From assembly GCF_003148565.1 (NCBI RefSeq), contig NZ_QGGL01000013.1, positions 83,604 through 147,603 of the forward strand: DNA of 64,000 nucleotides. Reading direction: 5' to 3'. The notes beneath the pieces were generated by a model, which saw only the letters and a program-made list of their open reading frames with translations, was not told the origin of the DNA and made no database searches. This document shows, piece by piece, positions 7,255-16,076 of this stretch. This DNA is from Tumebacillus permanentifrigoris. GTDB lineage: Bacteria > Bacillota > Bacilli > Tumebacillales > Tumebacillaceae. The stretch's first letter is position 1. Each line of letters starts with the position of its first letter. Both the position numbers and the translations under genes were made by a program.

Positions 7255-10200
7255 TCAGTTCACAACGATGGCGTATTCGCGGACGACACCCTTCATGGAG
7301 GTGACGCGCACGACCATCTGGCTGGTGAGGTTGGTGTGGTCGGGGTCGATCAACGGGTGACCGCCCGGTCCGTCGAGGATCTCCACATGGCTGCCAAACG
7401 GTACAAGTACCGACTGTTTCAACTGCGTGGCTTTCGACCATGAGTTGGCTACCAATTTCGTGATCACCCCGTTGTCGTCGCGCTCGACACCGCCTACATC
7501 CCGGAACCAGTAGAAATCGGTGATCGTCGGCTGCGAGTCAGCGAGGCGCAAGGTGTAAGACTTGGCCGTGCCGTCCGTGGCGATGACAAGCAAGCTCATC
7601 TCCTCGTTGACCTGCTTGTTTTCCCGCTGGATCTGAGCACCGTTTTGGCGCTCGACCACGGCAAGGGTCGTACCTGCGTCAGACGCGAGTGCCGCTTTCA
7701 ACTGCTGGATCGTCGTGCCGAGCGGAATTTCCTTGACGCTCGCACTATCGAGTTGGCCGATCTGGGTGCTCGTCAAGTTCTTGGACAGGGGCGCTTGTGT
7801 GAACCTGAGCGATGTGACCTGTGCTTCGCCTCTGTAGGTGATGCGCAGGGACATCGTGCCATCCGTGGGAAGCACTCGCTTGAGGTCGGATACTGGGACT
7901 TGCATCGCTCCTTCAATCACTTCGGCGGTGGCCCCCTCGGTGAGCTGGATCGCTTTCAATAGGGCACCGACGGTGGTACCTGGCTTGAGCGAGAGGCTAT
8001 AGATGTCCCCGTAGTATCCATAGAGCGGTTCTGCTGTGGCTTGATCCACGCTTTGTACGGTGCGCGGACTTGCCGGATACGGCACTTTAAGCGAATAGGT
8101 CTTTTTATCGAAGTCATCGCTTTCTGTGACCAAGGTCCAGGCATTTTGCACCGGAGTGGTATCCGGGTTGGAGACGATTGCCCCTGTATAGTCTCGAATG
8201 CTCACCTGCACGCCGGGCACGGTCTCCACGGCTGCGAGGAGTTGCGAAACGGTGGTGCCAGTCGGGATATATTCGATCCCCGCGATCGGTTCGTTCCAAT
8301 CCACGTATTCCAACTGCCCAATCGAAGTGCCGAGCAACGATTGGACGGGCTGCTGGTCATCGAATTTATAGTAGGTGTCAGTTGGGGATGAGACGTTTTC
8401 TGAAGCATCGACCGCATAGACTCGATAGACACCGGGGCTCAAGTTGCCCGTCTGGATGCTGACCATCTTGTTCGGGGTGACGCGGTCGCGGCTGGTTCCT
8501 TTTTTGTCATACAAGGCTTGTCTGAGCGAACGGGCATCCGTGATCTCCAGATCTGCGGACACCAAGTAGATTTCTCCGGCTTCACTGGACTTGACTTGGA
8601 GAGGCTCGCCACGGCGGAAGTGGTTCCACCCGGTTTCTACGGTCAATGTCGGCGCGATGTGATCGCTGTTCAGCACCGCGTTTTGCTGGAGGATTTTGTT
8701 TTTCGCAAGGGTTACGGTCTGCGTGTAGCTGTTTCCAATCTGCAACTGGTAGGTTCCGTCTGGCACTCCGCCGATCTTGTACGTGCCGTCGATGCGGGTG
8801 AAGCCGTCATAGACCGCCTTGCCTGTGGAGTCGAACAGTTTGATCGTGTTCGCCGGCGCTGGGCTGCCTTTGCCGTAGGTGATCGTTCCCTGCAACAGCA
8901 CTGGGGCTAGCGACAGGTTGAAGTTCGCAGTCGTCGGACTCGTCGGGCTGGCGATACCATCTCGCACATAGACTTGAATCGGCTGTGGGTCGCCATATGG
9001 TTGGTCGGAATACGTCTGCACTTCCAAGGTGTAGTAGCTGTCTGGCAAGCGGAAGCGGTACTGTCCTTGCTTGTCGGTGTAGAAGTAGTTTTCATACGGC
9101 ATCACGTCGCCAAAAAACGGGCTGACCGGGCGGAAGGCGACAACTTCGCCGAAGAGCGGGTTGCCCTGTGGGTCTTTCACGAGTCCGGTGACGTTGGGCA
9201 GGGCCATTTTAATGGTAGGAATGGTTTCCGGGGCTGCCGTGTACCACCAATCGAACGGTACCGGTGTGACATACGGAATCTCCTGTGCGTTCATCGGCTC
9301 GACTTTGATCGAGTAGGCCCAGCCTGGCGACAGGTACGCAACCCGGTAGTAGCCCTCTGCATCGGTCAGCGCAGTGACGACCTCATTACCTCGCACCAAC
9401 GAGACATGCGCGTTGGCAACCGACTGGCTGCCGTCGGGTGTCATCACACGTCCAACCGCTTGGGGTTTGACGTAGCTGAGTTTCGGCAAGGGATCGCTGC
9501 TGTAGTAGGTAAAGTACAGGCTGTGCGGGGGAACTTCCTTCGATGCCGGGTCGTAGTCGACATCAAGGTAGTAGGTTTCCCCGTCTTTTAGCCCGCTGAG
9601 TGCATAGTGGCCTTGGTCATCGGTGTACGTGACTTCGCTCGTTCCAAACGGAGCGACCATGACGTACAGCGTTTTTCCAACGGCGGGACTGCCATCTGAC
9701 ATCGTGATCTGGCCGACGGCCTGCGCCGCGATCCCTTGGAAGGGCTCTCCAGCCGGTTTGCCTTGGTAGCTCAGGTGGTACGTGGTAGGCGTTTGCACCG
9801 AGGTGTGTACGACAAAAACAGTCGGGAATTCAAAATCGCCATCGCCGTTGACATAGTAGACGTTCAGGCCACCGTCGAACTTCACATCCTCTGCTTTCAG
9901 GTGGCCGGGCGACTTGGTAAATGTGATCTCCACCGTGGTCGTATTCAAGGCGCGCACGCTTTTGACGGTGGCTGCTTGCGGGTCAGGAGTTGGGGTCGGG
10001 GCGGGGGTGCTTCCGCCACCACCTCCCCCGCCCCCGCCACCCGTTGCTGCACCGCCGGGGGTCGTCGGGAGGACAACCGGAACGGTGGAGCCGTCCGGTT
10101 TTTTCTCCATCACTTTGCCGATCGTGGACTTCGCCGGATCGTAGGCCGGAATCACGTCGGTGATCGCACTTCCGGTCGGGAGCGTGAGGGTGTCGATCTT

Positions 10201-11496
10201 GCTATGGGCGCCAAGTGTGAGCTTGGTGGATTTGCCGCTAACTTCCAGCGCTTGCACCGGGGCATCGAGTTGCAGTTGGGTCACGCCTGCCTCGACGGTG
10301 AGTTTCGGGATCGTCACTCCTGCGTCGGCTGTGATCGTCGCGTTCGAGGAGAGAACCAGTTCGCTGACTTGAGTCGAGCCTTTGGACTCAACGCGAACGT
10401 TTTCCTTGTTGACATTCACTTGCTGGAGTTTCGCATCTTCAAAGACGACGGTGTTCGAATCCCCACCGCGGATGGTGGTGCGTCCAGTGACTTCGAGGTG
10501 GCTTGAGTAGAAGTCATTTTGTACGGCGGACGATATTTCGAAATCGCCTTGGACGGTGAGGTTTTTCACAGTCAGATAGTCGGCGCTGATCGTCAGCTTG
10601 CCTGTGATCGTGCTGGCGTGCCCGTCGAGAACGAGGTTGCCGCTAAATTCCGGCTGTCCAGTGGCAACCGCTTTTCCGCCGGATGTGAGTTCGAGGTACG
10701 TCACTTTGGTGAGCGCCAGCATGTCGGTCTCATAGCGGATCTTGGCCCCTGCGAGTGCGGCGGCGTTGGCCGGATTCAGCAGTCCCTTGAGCGATGCGGC
10801 TACGTGAAATGTACTTCCGTCGACGACGAGGGTGCCCTCGCCAACGCTGGTGATCGTGCCGATTTTGTTGGCAGACAGCGAGACGACGAGGTTCATCATC
10901 ATCGCCGCGACTTCTTGGCGGGTTGCGTGTGACTGCGGGTTGAAGTTCGTGCCATCTCCGTGCAGGAGACCTTGTTCCAGCGCGGTCTGGACGTAGCCCT
11001 TCGCCCACGGCGAGATGCTGGTGCGGTCAGCGACCGACAGCTTGTCTCCGGCGGCGGGGGTGAGGTTGGAGGCTTTGACCAGCAGGACGGCCATCTCTTC
11101 GCGAGTGATGAGGTCCGTCGGGCGGAACGTGCCATCGCCATCTCCGGTCATCAATCCCGCCTGCACCATCGCTTCGATCGCATCATGGCTCCAGCCTTGC
11201 GCCTGCACATCATGGAAGGTCGAGGCGGACTTGGCAGCGGCCGGTGGCTTCACAGCGCGGGCCAGCACGACGGCGACTTCCTCGCGCGTAATCGTCGCCT
11301 GCGGACGGAAGTTGCCATCGCCATCGCCAGACATCAGCCCGAGCACGAAGGCTTGGTAGATCGAATCGAGTGCCCATGTATCTGCTTGTCCGAGGTCGCG
11401 ATAGGGTGCGCCTGTCGCCGCGCTCGCCGCCAACGGAGTGATCGTCATCGTCAGGGCCAGCGTTGTAGCTAGCCATTTATGTAGAGTTGTTTTCAT
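7255..11496 (-). CDS. Large S-layer-homology surface protein with CarboxypepD_reg-like domains
   Basis: This 1413-residue exported protein has a signal peptide (1-27, ASAATGA cut region) and three SLH domains (about 30-85, 92-145, 152-208; GNFRPQATITREEVAVVL, GTFRPTDLITREEMAVLL). SLH domains anchor to secondary cell-wall polymer. A Val/Leu/Thr-rich repeat region (about 215-480) resembles a right-handed beta-helix. It is followed by a run of ten glycines, a Thr-Pro linker and about four carboxypeptidase-regulatory-like beta-sandwich domains (motif DDQGHYALSGL, DAEGYYRVAYL, DKQGQYRFRLP, DGTYKIGGVPDG). The C-terminal part repeats an IGQL...GTTxxQL module. Start 11496 has GGGGG upstream and a -10 box TATACT at 11537-11542. 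It probably acts as an adhesin or cell-wall scaffold. Confidence 0.9.
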   Translation of the reverse strand: MKTTLHKWLATTLALTMTITPLAASAATGAPYRDLGQADTWALDSIYQAFVLGLMSGDGDGNFRPQATITREEVAVVLARAVKPPAAAKSASTFHDVQAQGWSHDAIEAMVQAGLMTGDGDGTFRPTDLITREEMAVLLVKASNLTPAAGDKLSVADRTSISPWAKGYVQTALEQGLLHGDGTNFNPQSHATRQEVAAMMMNLVVSLSANKIGTITSVGEGTLVVDGSTFHVAASLKGLLNPANAAALAGAKIRYETDMLALTKVTYLELTSGGKAVATGQPEFSGNLVLDGHASTITGKLTISADYLTVKNLTVQGDFEISSAVQNDFYSSHLEVTGRTTIRGGDSNTVVFEDAKLQQVNVNKENVRVESKGSTQVSELVLSSNATITADAGVTIPKLTVEAGVTQLQLDAPVQALEVSGKSTKLTLGAHSKIDTLTLPTGSAITDVIPAYDPAKSTIGKVMEKKPDGSTVPVVLPTTPGGAATGGGGGGGGGGSTPAPTPTPDPQAATVKSVRALNTTTVEITFTKSPGHLKAEDVKFDGGLNVYYVNGDGDFEFPTVFVVHTSVQTPTTYHLSYQGKPAGEPFQGIAAQAVGQITMSDGSPAVGKTLYVMVAPFGTSEVTYTDDQGHYALSGLKDGETYYLDVDYDPASKEVPPHSLYFTYYSSDPLPKLSYVKPQAVGRVMTPDGSQSVANAHVSLVRGNEVVTALTDAEGYYRVAYLSPGWAYSIKVEPMNAQEIPYVTPVPFDWWYTAAPETIPTIKMALPNVTGLVKDPQGNPLFGEVVAFRPVSPFFGDVMPYENYFYTDKQGQYRFRLPDSYYTLEVQTYSDQPYGDPQPIQVYVRDGIASPTSPTTANFNLSLAPVLLQGTITYGKGSPAPANTIKLFDSTGKAVYDGFTRIDGTYKIGGVPDGTYQLQIGNSYTQTVTLAKNKILQQNAVLNSDHIAPTLTVETGWNHFRRGEPLQVKSSEAGEIYLVSADLEITDARSLRQALYDKKGTSRDRVTPNKMVSIQTGNLSPGVYRVYAVDASENVSSPTDTYYKFDDQQPVQSLLGTSIGQLEYVDWNEPIAGIEYIPTGTTVSQLLAAVETVPGVQVSIRDYTGAIVSNPDTTPVQNAWTLVTESDDFDKKTYSLKVPYPASPRTVQSVDQATAEPLYGYYGDIYSLSLKPGTTVGALLKAIQLTEGATAEVIEGAMQVPVSDLKRVLPTDGTMSLRITYRGEAQVTSLRFTQAPLSKNLTSTQIGQLDSASVKEIPLGTTIQQLKAALASDAGTTLAVVERQNGAQIQRENKQVNEEMSLLVIATDGTAKSYTLRLADSQPTITDFYWFRDVGGVERDDNGVITKLVANSWSKATQLKQSVLVPFGSHVEILDGPGGHPLIDPDHTNLTSQMVVRVTSMKGVVREYAIVVN

Positions 11497-11709
11497 GATA
11501 ATGCCCCCATTAAATCTGATTTAGGAAATATGGAATAGTATACCATCGGGCACAATATTTTGAAAACTTTGCCTTTGTGAACAAACTGTTGCAACTCATC
11601 ACTCCCAGCAGGACTCTTGCCTCATGTCGAGAACATCAAGAGGGTCGTACAATTAATTCGACAACATTCGACAGGCAGAGCAAGGGGTAGCCGGAGAGGA
11701 GCGACTTGG

Positions 11710-12786
11710 TTGAAACAGAAACGCATCCAGAAACTCACGACGAGTCTGCTCGCCGTGCTGTTGTTGATGGGAGCGATCCCGTACAACGCGAGCGCCGCGG
11801 ACGATGACTTGAATACCGCCAAGCAACAAGCAGATCAACTCCGAGAAAAAAAAGACCAGGTTGACCAGCAGCTGCAATCAACACTGGCAGACATACACAA
11901 ACTTGAAGCGGAGATCCAAGCCGCGATGCACAAAAGTAACGATCTCAAGCAACAGATCACGGTCACCGAAGCCAAACTCGCTGAGCAAAAGGAACGGCTC
12001 AAAGGCCGTGTGAAGACGATGTACGAAGGCGGCGATGTTTCCTTTTGGAGCGTGTTGCTCGATGCCACCAACTTCAGCGATTTTCTCGACCGGATGTCAC
12101 TGCTCACGATGATCGTCGAGCAGGACAACAACATTGTCAACGAGTACAAGGCCACCCAAGCCCAACTCAAGCAACAGCAAGTCGACCTGACCTCGGAACA
12201 AGACCTGCGCCAAAGCAAGCAGCAAGACTTGCTCAAGGTGGAGGCCGACCTGCAAAGCCGCTACCACGACATCTCCCAGCAGATTGCCGTGAAGGATGAG
12301 GAGATCGCCGATCTCGAAGCGGCGGGCGTTGCCGCCTACCAGAGTTACACGGATGGCATGCAGGCCGGGACGATCATCCCGCAGACGGGAACCGGAACGT
12401 TCGCGTGGCCGGTGCCGACCTCACACACGATCAACTCTGGGTACGGCCCGCGCAGTGGCGAATTCCACAAGGGCATCGACATTGGAGCCCCAGTGGGCAC
12501 ACCGATTGTCGCAGTCGGGGATGGCACGGTCTGGCAGGCGGGCACCGCGTCTGGATTCGGGCATTGGATTGTCATCTTGCACGACAACGGCGTGATGTCT
12601 GTCTATGGGCATATGTACAGCAATGGTGTCTATGTCAGCGCCGGACAGCGTGTCAAGCAAGGCCAAGTCATCGGCGCGACCGGAAGTGACGGCGAATCAA
12701 GCGGGCCGCACCTGCACTTTGCCATCGCCAACGGCGTGTCGGGCGGACGGATGAGCTACATCAACCCGATGGGGTATCTTCAATAG
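11710..12786 (+). CDS. Secreted coiled-coil M23 metallopeptidase (EnvC-like)
   Basis: The TTG start at 11710 is preferred over the in-frame ATG at 11617. GGAGAGGAG lies 8 bases upstream and the product then begins with a proper signal peptide (KQKRIQKLTTSLLAVLLLMG). The 358-residue protein has a long coiled coil (about 35-220, with Gln/Lys/Glu heptads). A lysostaphin-type M23 domain follows (about 250-358). Its zinc ligands are visible in HKGIDIGAP and in GPHLHFAI, with YGHM as the third motif. This family cleaves peptide cross-links of peptidoglycan or activates amidases during growth, division or sporulation. It is monocistronic. Confidence 0.92.
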   Translation: MKQKRIQKLTTSLLAVLLLMGAIPYNASAADDDLNTAKQQADQLREKKDQVDQQLQSTLADIHKLEAEIQAAMHKSNDLKQQITVTEAKLAEQKERLKGRVKTMYEGGDVSFWSVLLDATNFSDFLDRMSLLTMIVEQDNNIVNEYKATQAQLKQQQVDLTSEQDLRQSKQQDLLKVEADLQSRYHDISQQIAVKDEEIADLEAAGVAAYQSYTDGMQAGTIIPQTGTGTFAWPVPTSHTINSGYGPRSGEFHKGIDIGAPVGTPIVAVGDGTVWQAGTASGFGHWIVILHDNGVMSVYGHMYSNGVYVSAGQRVKQGQVIGATGSDGESSGPHLHFAIANGVSGGRMSYINPMGYLQ

Positions 12787-12787
12787 G

Positions 12788-12827
12788 AAAAAAGAGTCGA
12801 GACGATGCGGTCTCGACTCTTTTTTTG
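12788..12827 (+). terminator. Intrinsic terminator
   Basis: AAAGAGTCGAGAC pairs with GTCTCGACTCTTT and a T-run follows. A TATAAT box for the next gene begins 4 bases later (12831). Confidence 0.9.
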
Positions 12828-12875
12828 ATGTATAATCATGTTAACGCCTATTACATACACTTGGAGGTTACCCAC

Positions 12876-13283
12876 ATGAAAATGATTCCTTACCTGTCCT
12901 TCGACGGCCTTGCTGAAGAAGTGATGAACTTTTATGCAGACGTATTCGGAGGCGAAGTCACCCAACTGGATCGCTACTCCAGTGTGCAAGGTATGCCGGT
13001 CCCCGAAGGCTATGCTGACAAAGTCTTGCATGGTCGCGTGCAGATCGGTGAGAGCTTCCTCTATTTCTCGGACGCACAGCGTCCGGTCGTCGCGGGCGAT
13101 ATGATCTCCTTGGCGCCCGATTTTGCGAGTGAAGACAAAATCGATCGCGCCTTCGACCTGCTCTCCCGTGGCGGACAAGTACACATGGAACTGCAAAAAA
13201 CCTTCTGGGGTGCCAAGTACGGCAAACTGACCGACAAGTACGGCGTGAATTGGGACCTGAACTACCAATACCCGGCTGAATAG
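12876..13283 (+). CDS. VOC-family protein, PhnB-like
   Basis: This 135-residue protein has the paired beta-alpha-beta-beta-beta layout of the glyoxalase/VOC fold and the PhnB-type pattern (PYLSFDGLAEEVMNFYADVFGG; HGRVQIGESFLYFSD; QKTFWGAKYGKLTDKYGVNW). Members bind a metal or small molecule and are often of unknown substrate. Start 12876 follows TTGGAGG by 8 bases. A TATAAT box lies at 12831-12836. It is a single gene with its own terminator; the next gene is a second, different VOC protein, so the two may be an old duplication. Confidence 0.88.
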   Translation: MKMIPYLSFDGLAEEVMNFYADVFGGEVTQLDRYSSVQGMPVPEGYADKVLHGRVQIGESFLYFSDAQRPVVAGDMISLAPDFASEDKIDRAFDLLSRGGQVHMELQKTFWGAKYGKLTDKYGVNWDLNYQYPAE

Positions 13284-13290
13284 AAGAAGT

Positions 13291-13321
13291 AAAAAGCGGT
13301 CCTCGCTGAGGGCCGCTTTTT
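13291..13321 (+). terminator. Intrinsic terminator
   Basis: AAAAAGCGGTCC pairs with GGGCCGCTTTTT around TCGCTGA. Confidence 0.88.
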
Positions 13322-13464
13322 GGTGTCGTGTATTCTTGAAAGGTCGTGCTGGAACCGGCACTTGCATTAAAATTAACATCATCTAGTAACGAATATATTT
13401 TTGTAGGAATTATTAGTCGTTTTATGTATAATGAGGAAGAATCAGACAGAAGGGGTGTAACTAC

Positions 13465-13797
13465 ATGTCAAATCTTGTTGCGCATTTTGAGATCACGGGT
13501 AAGGACGGAGCAAAACTGCAAGAGTACTACGCAAATCTGTTCAATTGGGAGATCAATGCGAATAACCCGATGAACTACGGCTTGGTCAACGCTGGCGTCG
13601 GTGGCGGGATCGGTGAGGGTGACCAGCGTGTTACCGTTTACGTTGCAGTCGACGACTTGCAAGCCACTTTGGATAAAGCGGTCTCGCTCGGCGGGAAAGT
13701 TGTGCAACCGATCACGGAAATTCCGGGCATGGTAACGCTCGCCTTGTTCTCCGACGTAGAAGGCAACGTCATTGGCCTCATCAAAAACCAACAGTAA
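13465..13797 (+). CDS. VOC-family (glyoxalase-like) protein
   Basis: This 110-residue protein is a short VOC-fold member of the type annotated as putative enzyme related to lactoylglutathione lyase. It has HFEITGKDGAKLQEYYANLF at the N-terminus, VYVAVDDLQATLDKAVSLGG in the middle and ALFSDVEGNVIGL at the C-terminus, where the conserved D-x-E-G-N-x-I-G-L stands. Start 13465 follows AAGGGGTG. A TATAAT -10 box at 13427-13432 drives it. Substrate unknown. Confidence 0.88.
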   Translation: MSNLVAHFEITGKDGAKLQEYYANLFNWEINANNPMNYGLVNAGVGGGIGEGDQRVTVYVAVDDLQATLDKAVSLGGKVVQPITEIPGMVTLALFSDVEGNVIGLIKNQQ

Positions 13798-13822
13798 GTT
13801 CTCTCGTACATACTGCACGAGT

Positions 13823-13851
13823 AAAAAAGGGCCTCGTAGAGAGCCCTTTTT
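13823..13851 (+). terminator. Intrinsic terminator
   Basis: AAAAAGGGC pairs with GCCCTTTTT, with loop CTCGTAGAGA. Confidence 0.85.
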
Positions 13852-13901
13852 CATTACCATTGGAGAATTACTTTGCATAATGTGATTGAAATAGCAACTC
13901 C

Positions 13902-13943
13902 AAAAAAGGGAAGCCCTGACACTCCGTCAGGGCTTCCCTTTTC
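13902..13943 (-). terminator. Terminator of the MBL hydrolase gene
   Basis: GGGAAGCCCTGAC pairs with GTCAGGGCTTCCC around ACTCC; read on the minus strand a T-run follows. Confidence 0.88.
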
Positions 13944-13944
13944 C

Positions 13945-14754
13945 TCAATAGCTTTTCACTTGCAGATTCGGGTCATGGTTGGCGATCACCGCTACGCAGT
14001 CAGGTCGTTGAGAAAAATCGCGTACCCACTGCAGCGACTCCCGCGCTTGTTGCTCATCCGCCAGAACCCCCGGCAAGATCATCTCTTCCCAGGATCGAGT
14101 GGAATACCCGACATCTGTTGCCAGCAGGACATACCCCGCGCTCACCTTCACGAGGATCGACAATTGCCCGCGAGTATGGCCGGGCGTATAGACGAGATGC
14201 AACAGTCCATCTCCAAACAGGTCAAGTCCCTGCTGATACGGGCCAAAGGGAATCGATTGCGGTTCGAAGGTGTCGATCGTGATCCCTTGCCACATTTTTT
14301 TGGTATACCCGAACTCTTTGTTGGCGGCCGTCCACTCCGCTTGGGTGGTGAGGATTTTTTTGGCTTCGCGAACGTGCGGCAGTCCGCTCACGTGATCGGC
14401 GTGCAGGTGTGTAAGAATCACATAGTCCAGATCGCGCGGTTCCACCCCCCGCGCCGCCAACTGCTCATGAATGGCAGCACCGGCTGGCAACGTTCCACGA
14501 AACACCAAGGAGAAGGGAAACCCGATGTGACGCTCCGGCTCCGTCCGCAGGATTTCATGCCACCCGGTATCGACGAGCACCCGCCCGCGTGGATGCTCGA
14601 TGAGATAAGCTGAGACGGGCACGGTCACCCGCTTGGACTTGGAGCGCAACAGCCCCGAGTGCGGGAGCGGATGCCACGTTTTCTCACGATAGGGCAAGGC
14701 TCGATCCATGTTGACATCTCCACAGTGGAACACTTGCAAGGTACAGACGTCCAT
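13945..14754 (-). CDS. MBL-fold hydrolase, N-acyl homoserine lactonase-like
   Basis: This 269-residue metallo-beta-lactamase-fold enzyme carries the HxHxDH zinc motif (LTHLHADHVSGL), an earlier LVDTGWH, a later TPGHTRGQLS and LATDVGYS. The overall layout, with VSAYLIEHPRGRVLVDTG ahead of the zinc motif and HDPN at the end, fits the N-acyl homoserine lactonase (AiiA/AttM) branch rather than true beta-lactamases or glyoxalase II. Such enzymes open lactone rings and can quench Gram-negative quorum signals. Activity must be treated as inferred, since many members act on other lactones or esters. It is monocistronic; GGGGTGATC precedes the ATG. Confidence 0.82.
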   Translation of the reverse strand: MDVCTLQVFHCGDVNMDRALPYREKTWHPLPHSGLLRSKSKRVTVPVSAYLIEHPRGRVLVDTGWHEILRTEPERHIGFPFSLVFRGTLPAGAAIHEQLAARGVEPRDLDYVILTHLHADHVSGLPHVREAKKILTTQAEWTAANKEFGYTKKMWQGITIDTFEPQSIPFGPYQQGLDLFGDGLLHLVYTPGHTRGQLSILVKVSAGYVLLATDVGYSTRSWEEMILPGVLADEQQARESLQWVRDFSQRPDCVAVIANHDPNLQVKSY

Positions 14755-15080
14755 CTTGGGATCACCCCTGTTCTTCTACTAGTTGTAGTATATCAAATAT
14801 TCACATTTTAAAAAGTAATTTGTCGATAGGAGTCACATGTGGGCTTTGACTGTTGGTTCGAATATGTCGAATAATATTTCTTCCTCCGCTCGTGATTTTT
14901 CGAATTTTCATGTAACTTTTCCGGCTATACTAGTATCCAATACTTGTGCAACGACACAGGCACTTTCGCTCTGATACTCTTAGATTATGTAGACTTCGTA
15001 TCGGAAGGATTTAGACTTAGGCGTGCAGAAGTAGAAAACAGGATGATATTGGAAGTTTTCTAAATTGGAGGACTGTGCGA
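14755..15080. other. Divergent intergenic region with promoter for moxR operon
   Basis: No ORF with a ribosome site was seen. On the + strand TTGACT (14846-14851) and AATAAT (14870-14875) are 18 bases apart, a likely promoter. A second candidate -10 box TATACT is at 14926-14931 with a poor -35. The leader of about 200 bases before moxR is unusually long, but no known riboswitch was recognised in it. Confidence 0.5.
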
Positions 15081-16073
15081 ATGATGCAATATAGTGACAA
15101 AGAACTCGTCAATCGTGAATTTGATAACCCGCACCAAGTGTTGGCGGATGTGGTGACCAATGTCGAGCATGTGATCGTCGGCAAATCCCGCGCTGTGCAA
15201 TTGTGTCTGGTCGCGCTGTTGTGTGACGGGCACGTACTATTAGAAGACGTACCGGGCGTTGGCAAAACCATGCTGGTGCGCTCGCTGGCCAAAACCCTCG
15301 GCTGCTCGTTCAAGCGCATCCAATTCACACCCGATCTCTTGCCGTCCGACGTGACGGGCATCTCGATCTACAACCAAAAAACGGCCGACTTCGAGTTTCG
15401 TCCAGGCCCGATCATGGCGAACGTCGTGCTCGCCGACGAGATCAACCGCACCTCTCCGAAAACGCAATCGGCGTTGCTGGAAGCGATGGAGGAGTCCAAT
15501 GTCACCGTCGATGGCACCACCTACCGCCTGCCGTCGCCGTTCCTCGTCATGGCGACCCAGAACCCGATTGAATATGAAGGCACGTTCCCGTTGCCAGAGG
15601 CACAACTCGACCGCTTCCTATTAAAACTCAACCTCGGCTACCCGTCGCAGCAGGATGAAATCGACATGCTCGGCCGCCAACAACTCGCCCATCCGATCGA
15701 TTCGATCTCGCAAGTCACCGACCTCGAAACCCTGCAAGATTTGCAGAAAAAAGTCCGCGAAGTCCATGTCGAAGAATCGATTCGCGAATACATCGTCACC
15801 ATCACCACCGAAACCCGCAAGCACCAAGCGGTCTACCTCGGGGCCTCCCCGCGTGGCTCGCTGGGCCTGTTCCGCGCTGCCCAAGCGCTGGCGTTCATCC
15901 TCGGACGCACCTACGTCGTGCCGGATGACATCAAGCAACTCGTGCCGGTGACGCTTGGCCACCGCATCATCCTCAAGTCAGAAGCCCGGCTCGGCGGGCA
16001 GACGGTCGACCAAGTGCTGGTCGATATCTTGAAGGGCATCCCGGTGCCAGTGACCCGCGAGAAGGTGAGATAG
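15081..16073 (+). CDS. MoxR-family AAA+ ATPase
   Basis: This 330-residue ATPase has Walker A ([11 protein letters not shown], about residue 57), Walker B (VLADEINR, about 117), sensor motifs ([23 protein letters not shown]) and a C-terminal lid domain ([14 protein letters not shown]). MoxR proteins act as chaperone-like ATPases that mature or activate partner proteins, usually von Willebrand or DUF58 proteins encoded next door, as here. ATG 15081 is chosen because GGAGG (15067-15071) stands 9 bases upstream; an in-frame GTG at 15075 is too close to it. First gene of a three-gene operon. Confidence 0.93.
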   Translation: MMQYSDKELVNREFDNPHQVLADVVTNVEHVIVGKSRAVQLCLVALLCDGHVLLEDVPGVGKTMLVRSLAKTLGCSFKRIQFTPDLLPSDVTGISIYNQKTADFEFRPGPIMANVVLADEINRTSPKTQSALLEAMEESNVTVDGTTYRLPSPFLVMATQNPIEYEGTFPLPEAQLDRFLLKLNLGYPSQQDEIDMLGRQQLAHPIDSISQVTDLETLQDLQKKVREVHVEESIREYIVTITTETRKHQAVYLGASPRGSLGLFRAAQALAFILGRTYVVPDDIKQLVPVTLGHRIILKSEARLGGQTVDQVLVDILKGIPVPVTREKVR

Positions 16074-16076
16074 GCT

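Noticed and set aside
13465..13797. The two VOC genes as a toxin-resistance (bleomycin or fosfomycin) pair
   Set aside because: No specific resistance motif is visible; VOC proteins are too varied for such a claim.
14932..15080. Possible T-box or riboswitch in the long moxR leader
   Set aside because: No T-box sequence, no terminator hairpin and no known aptamer signature were found.
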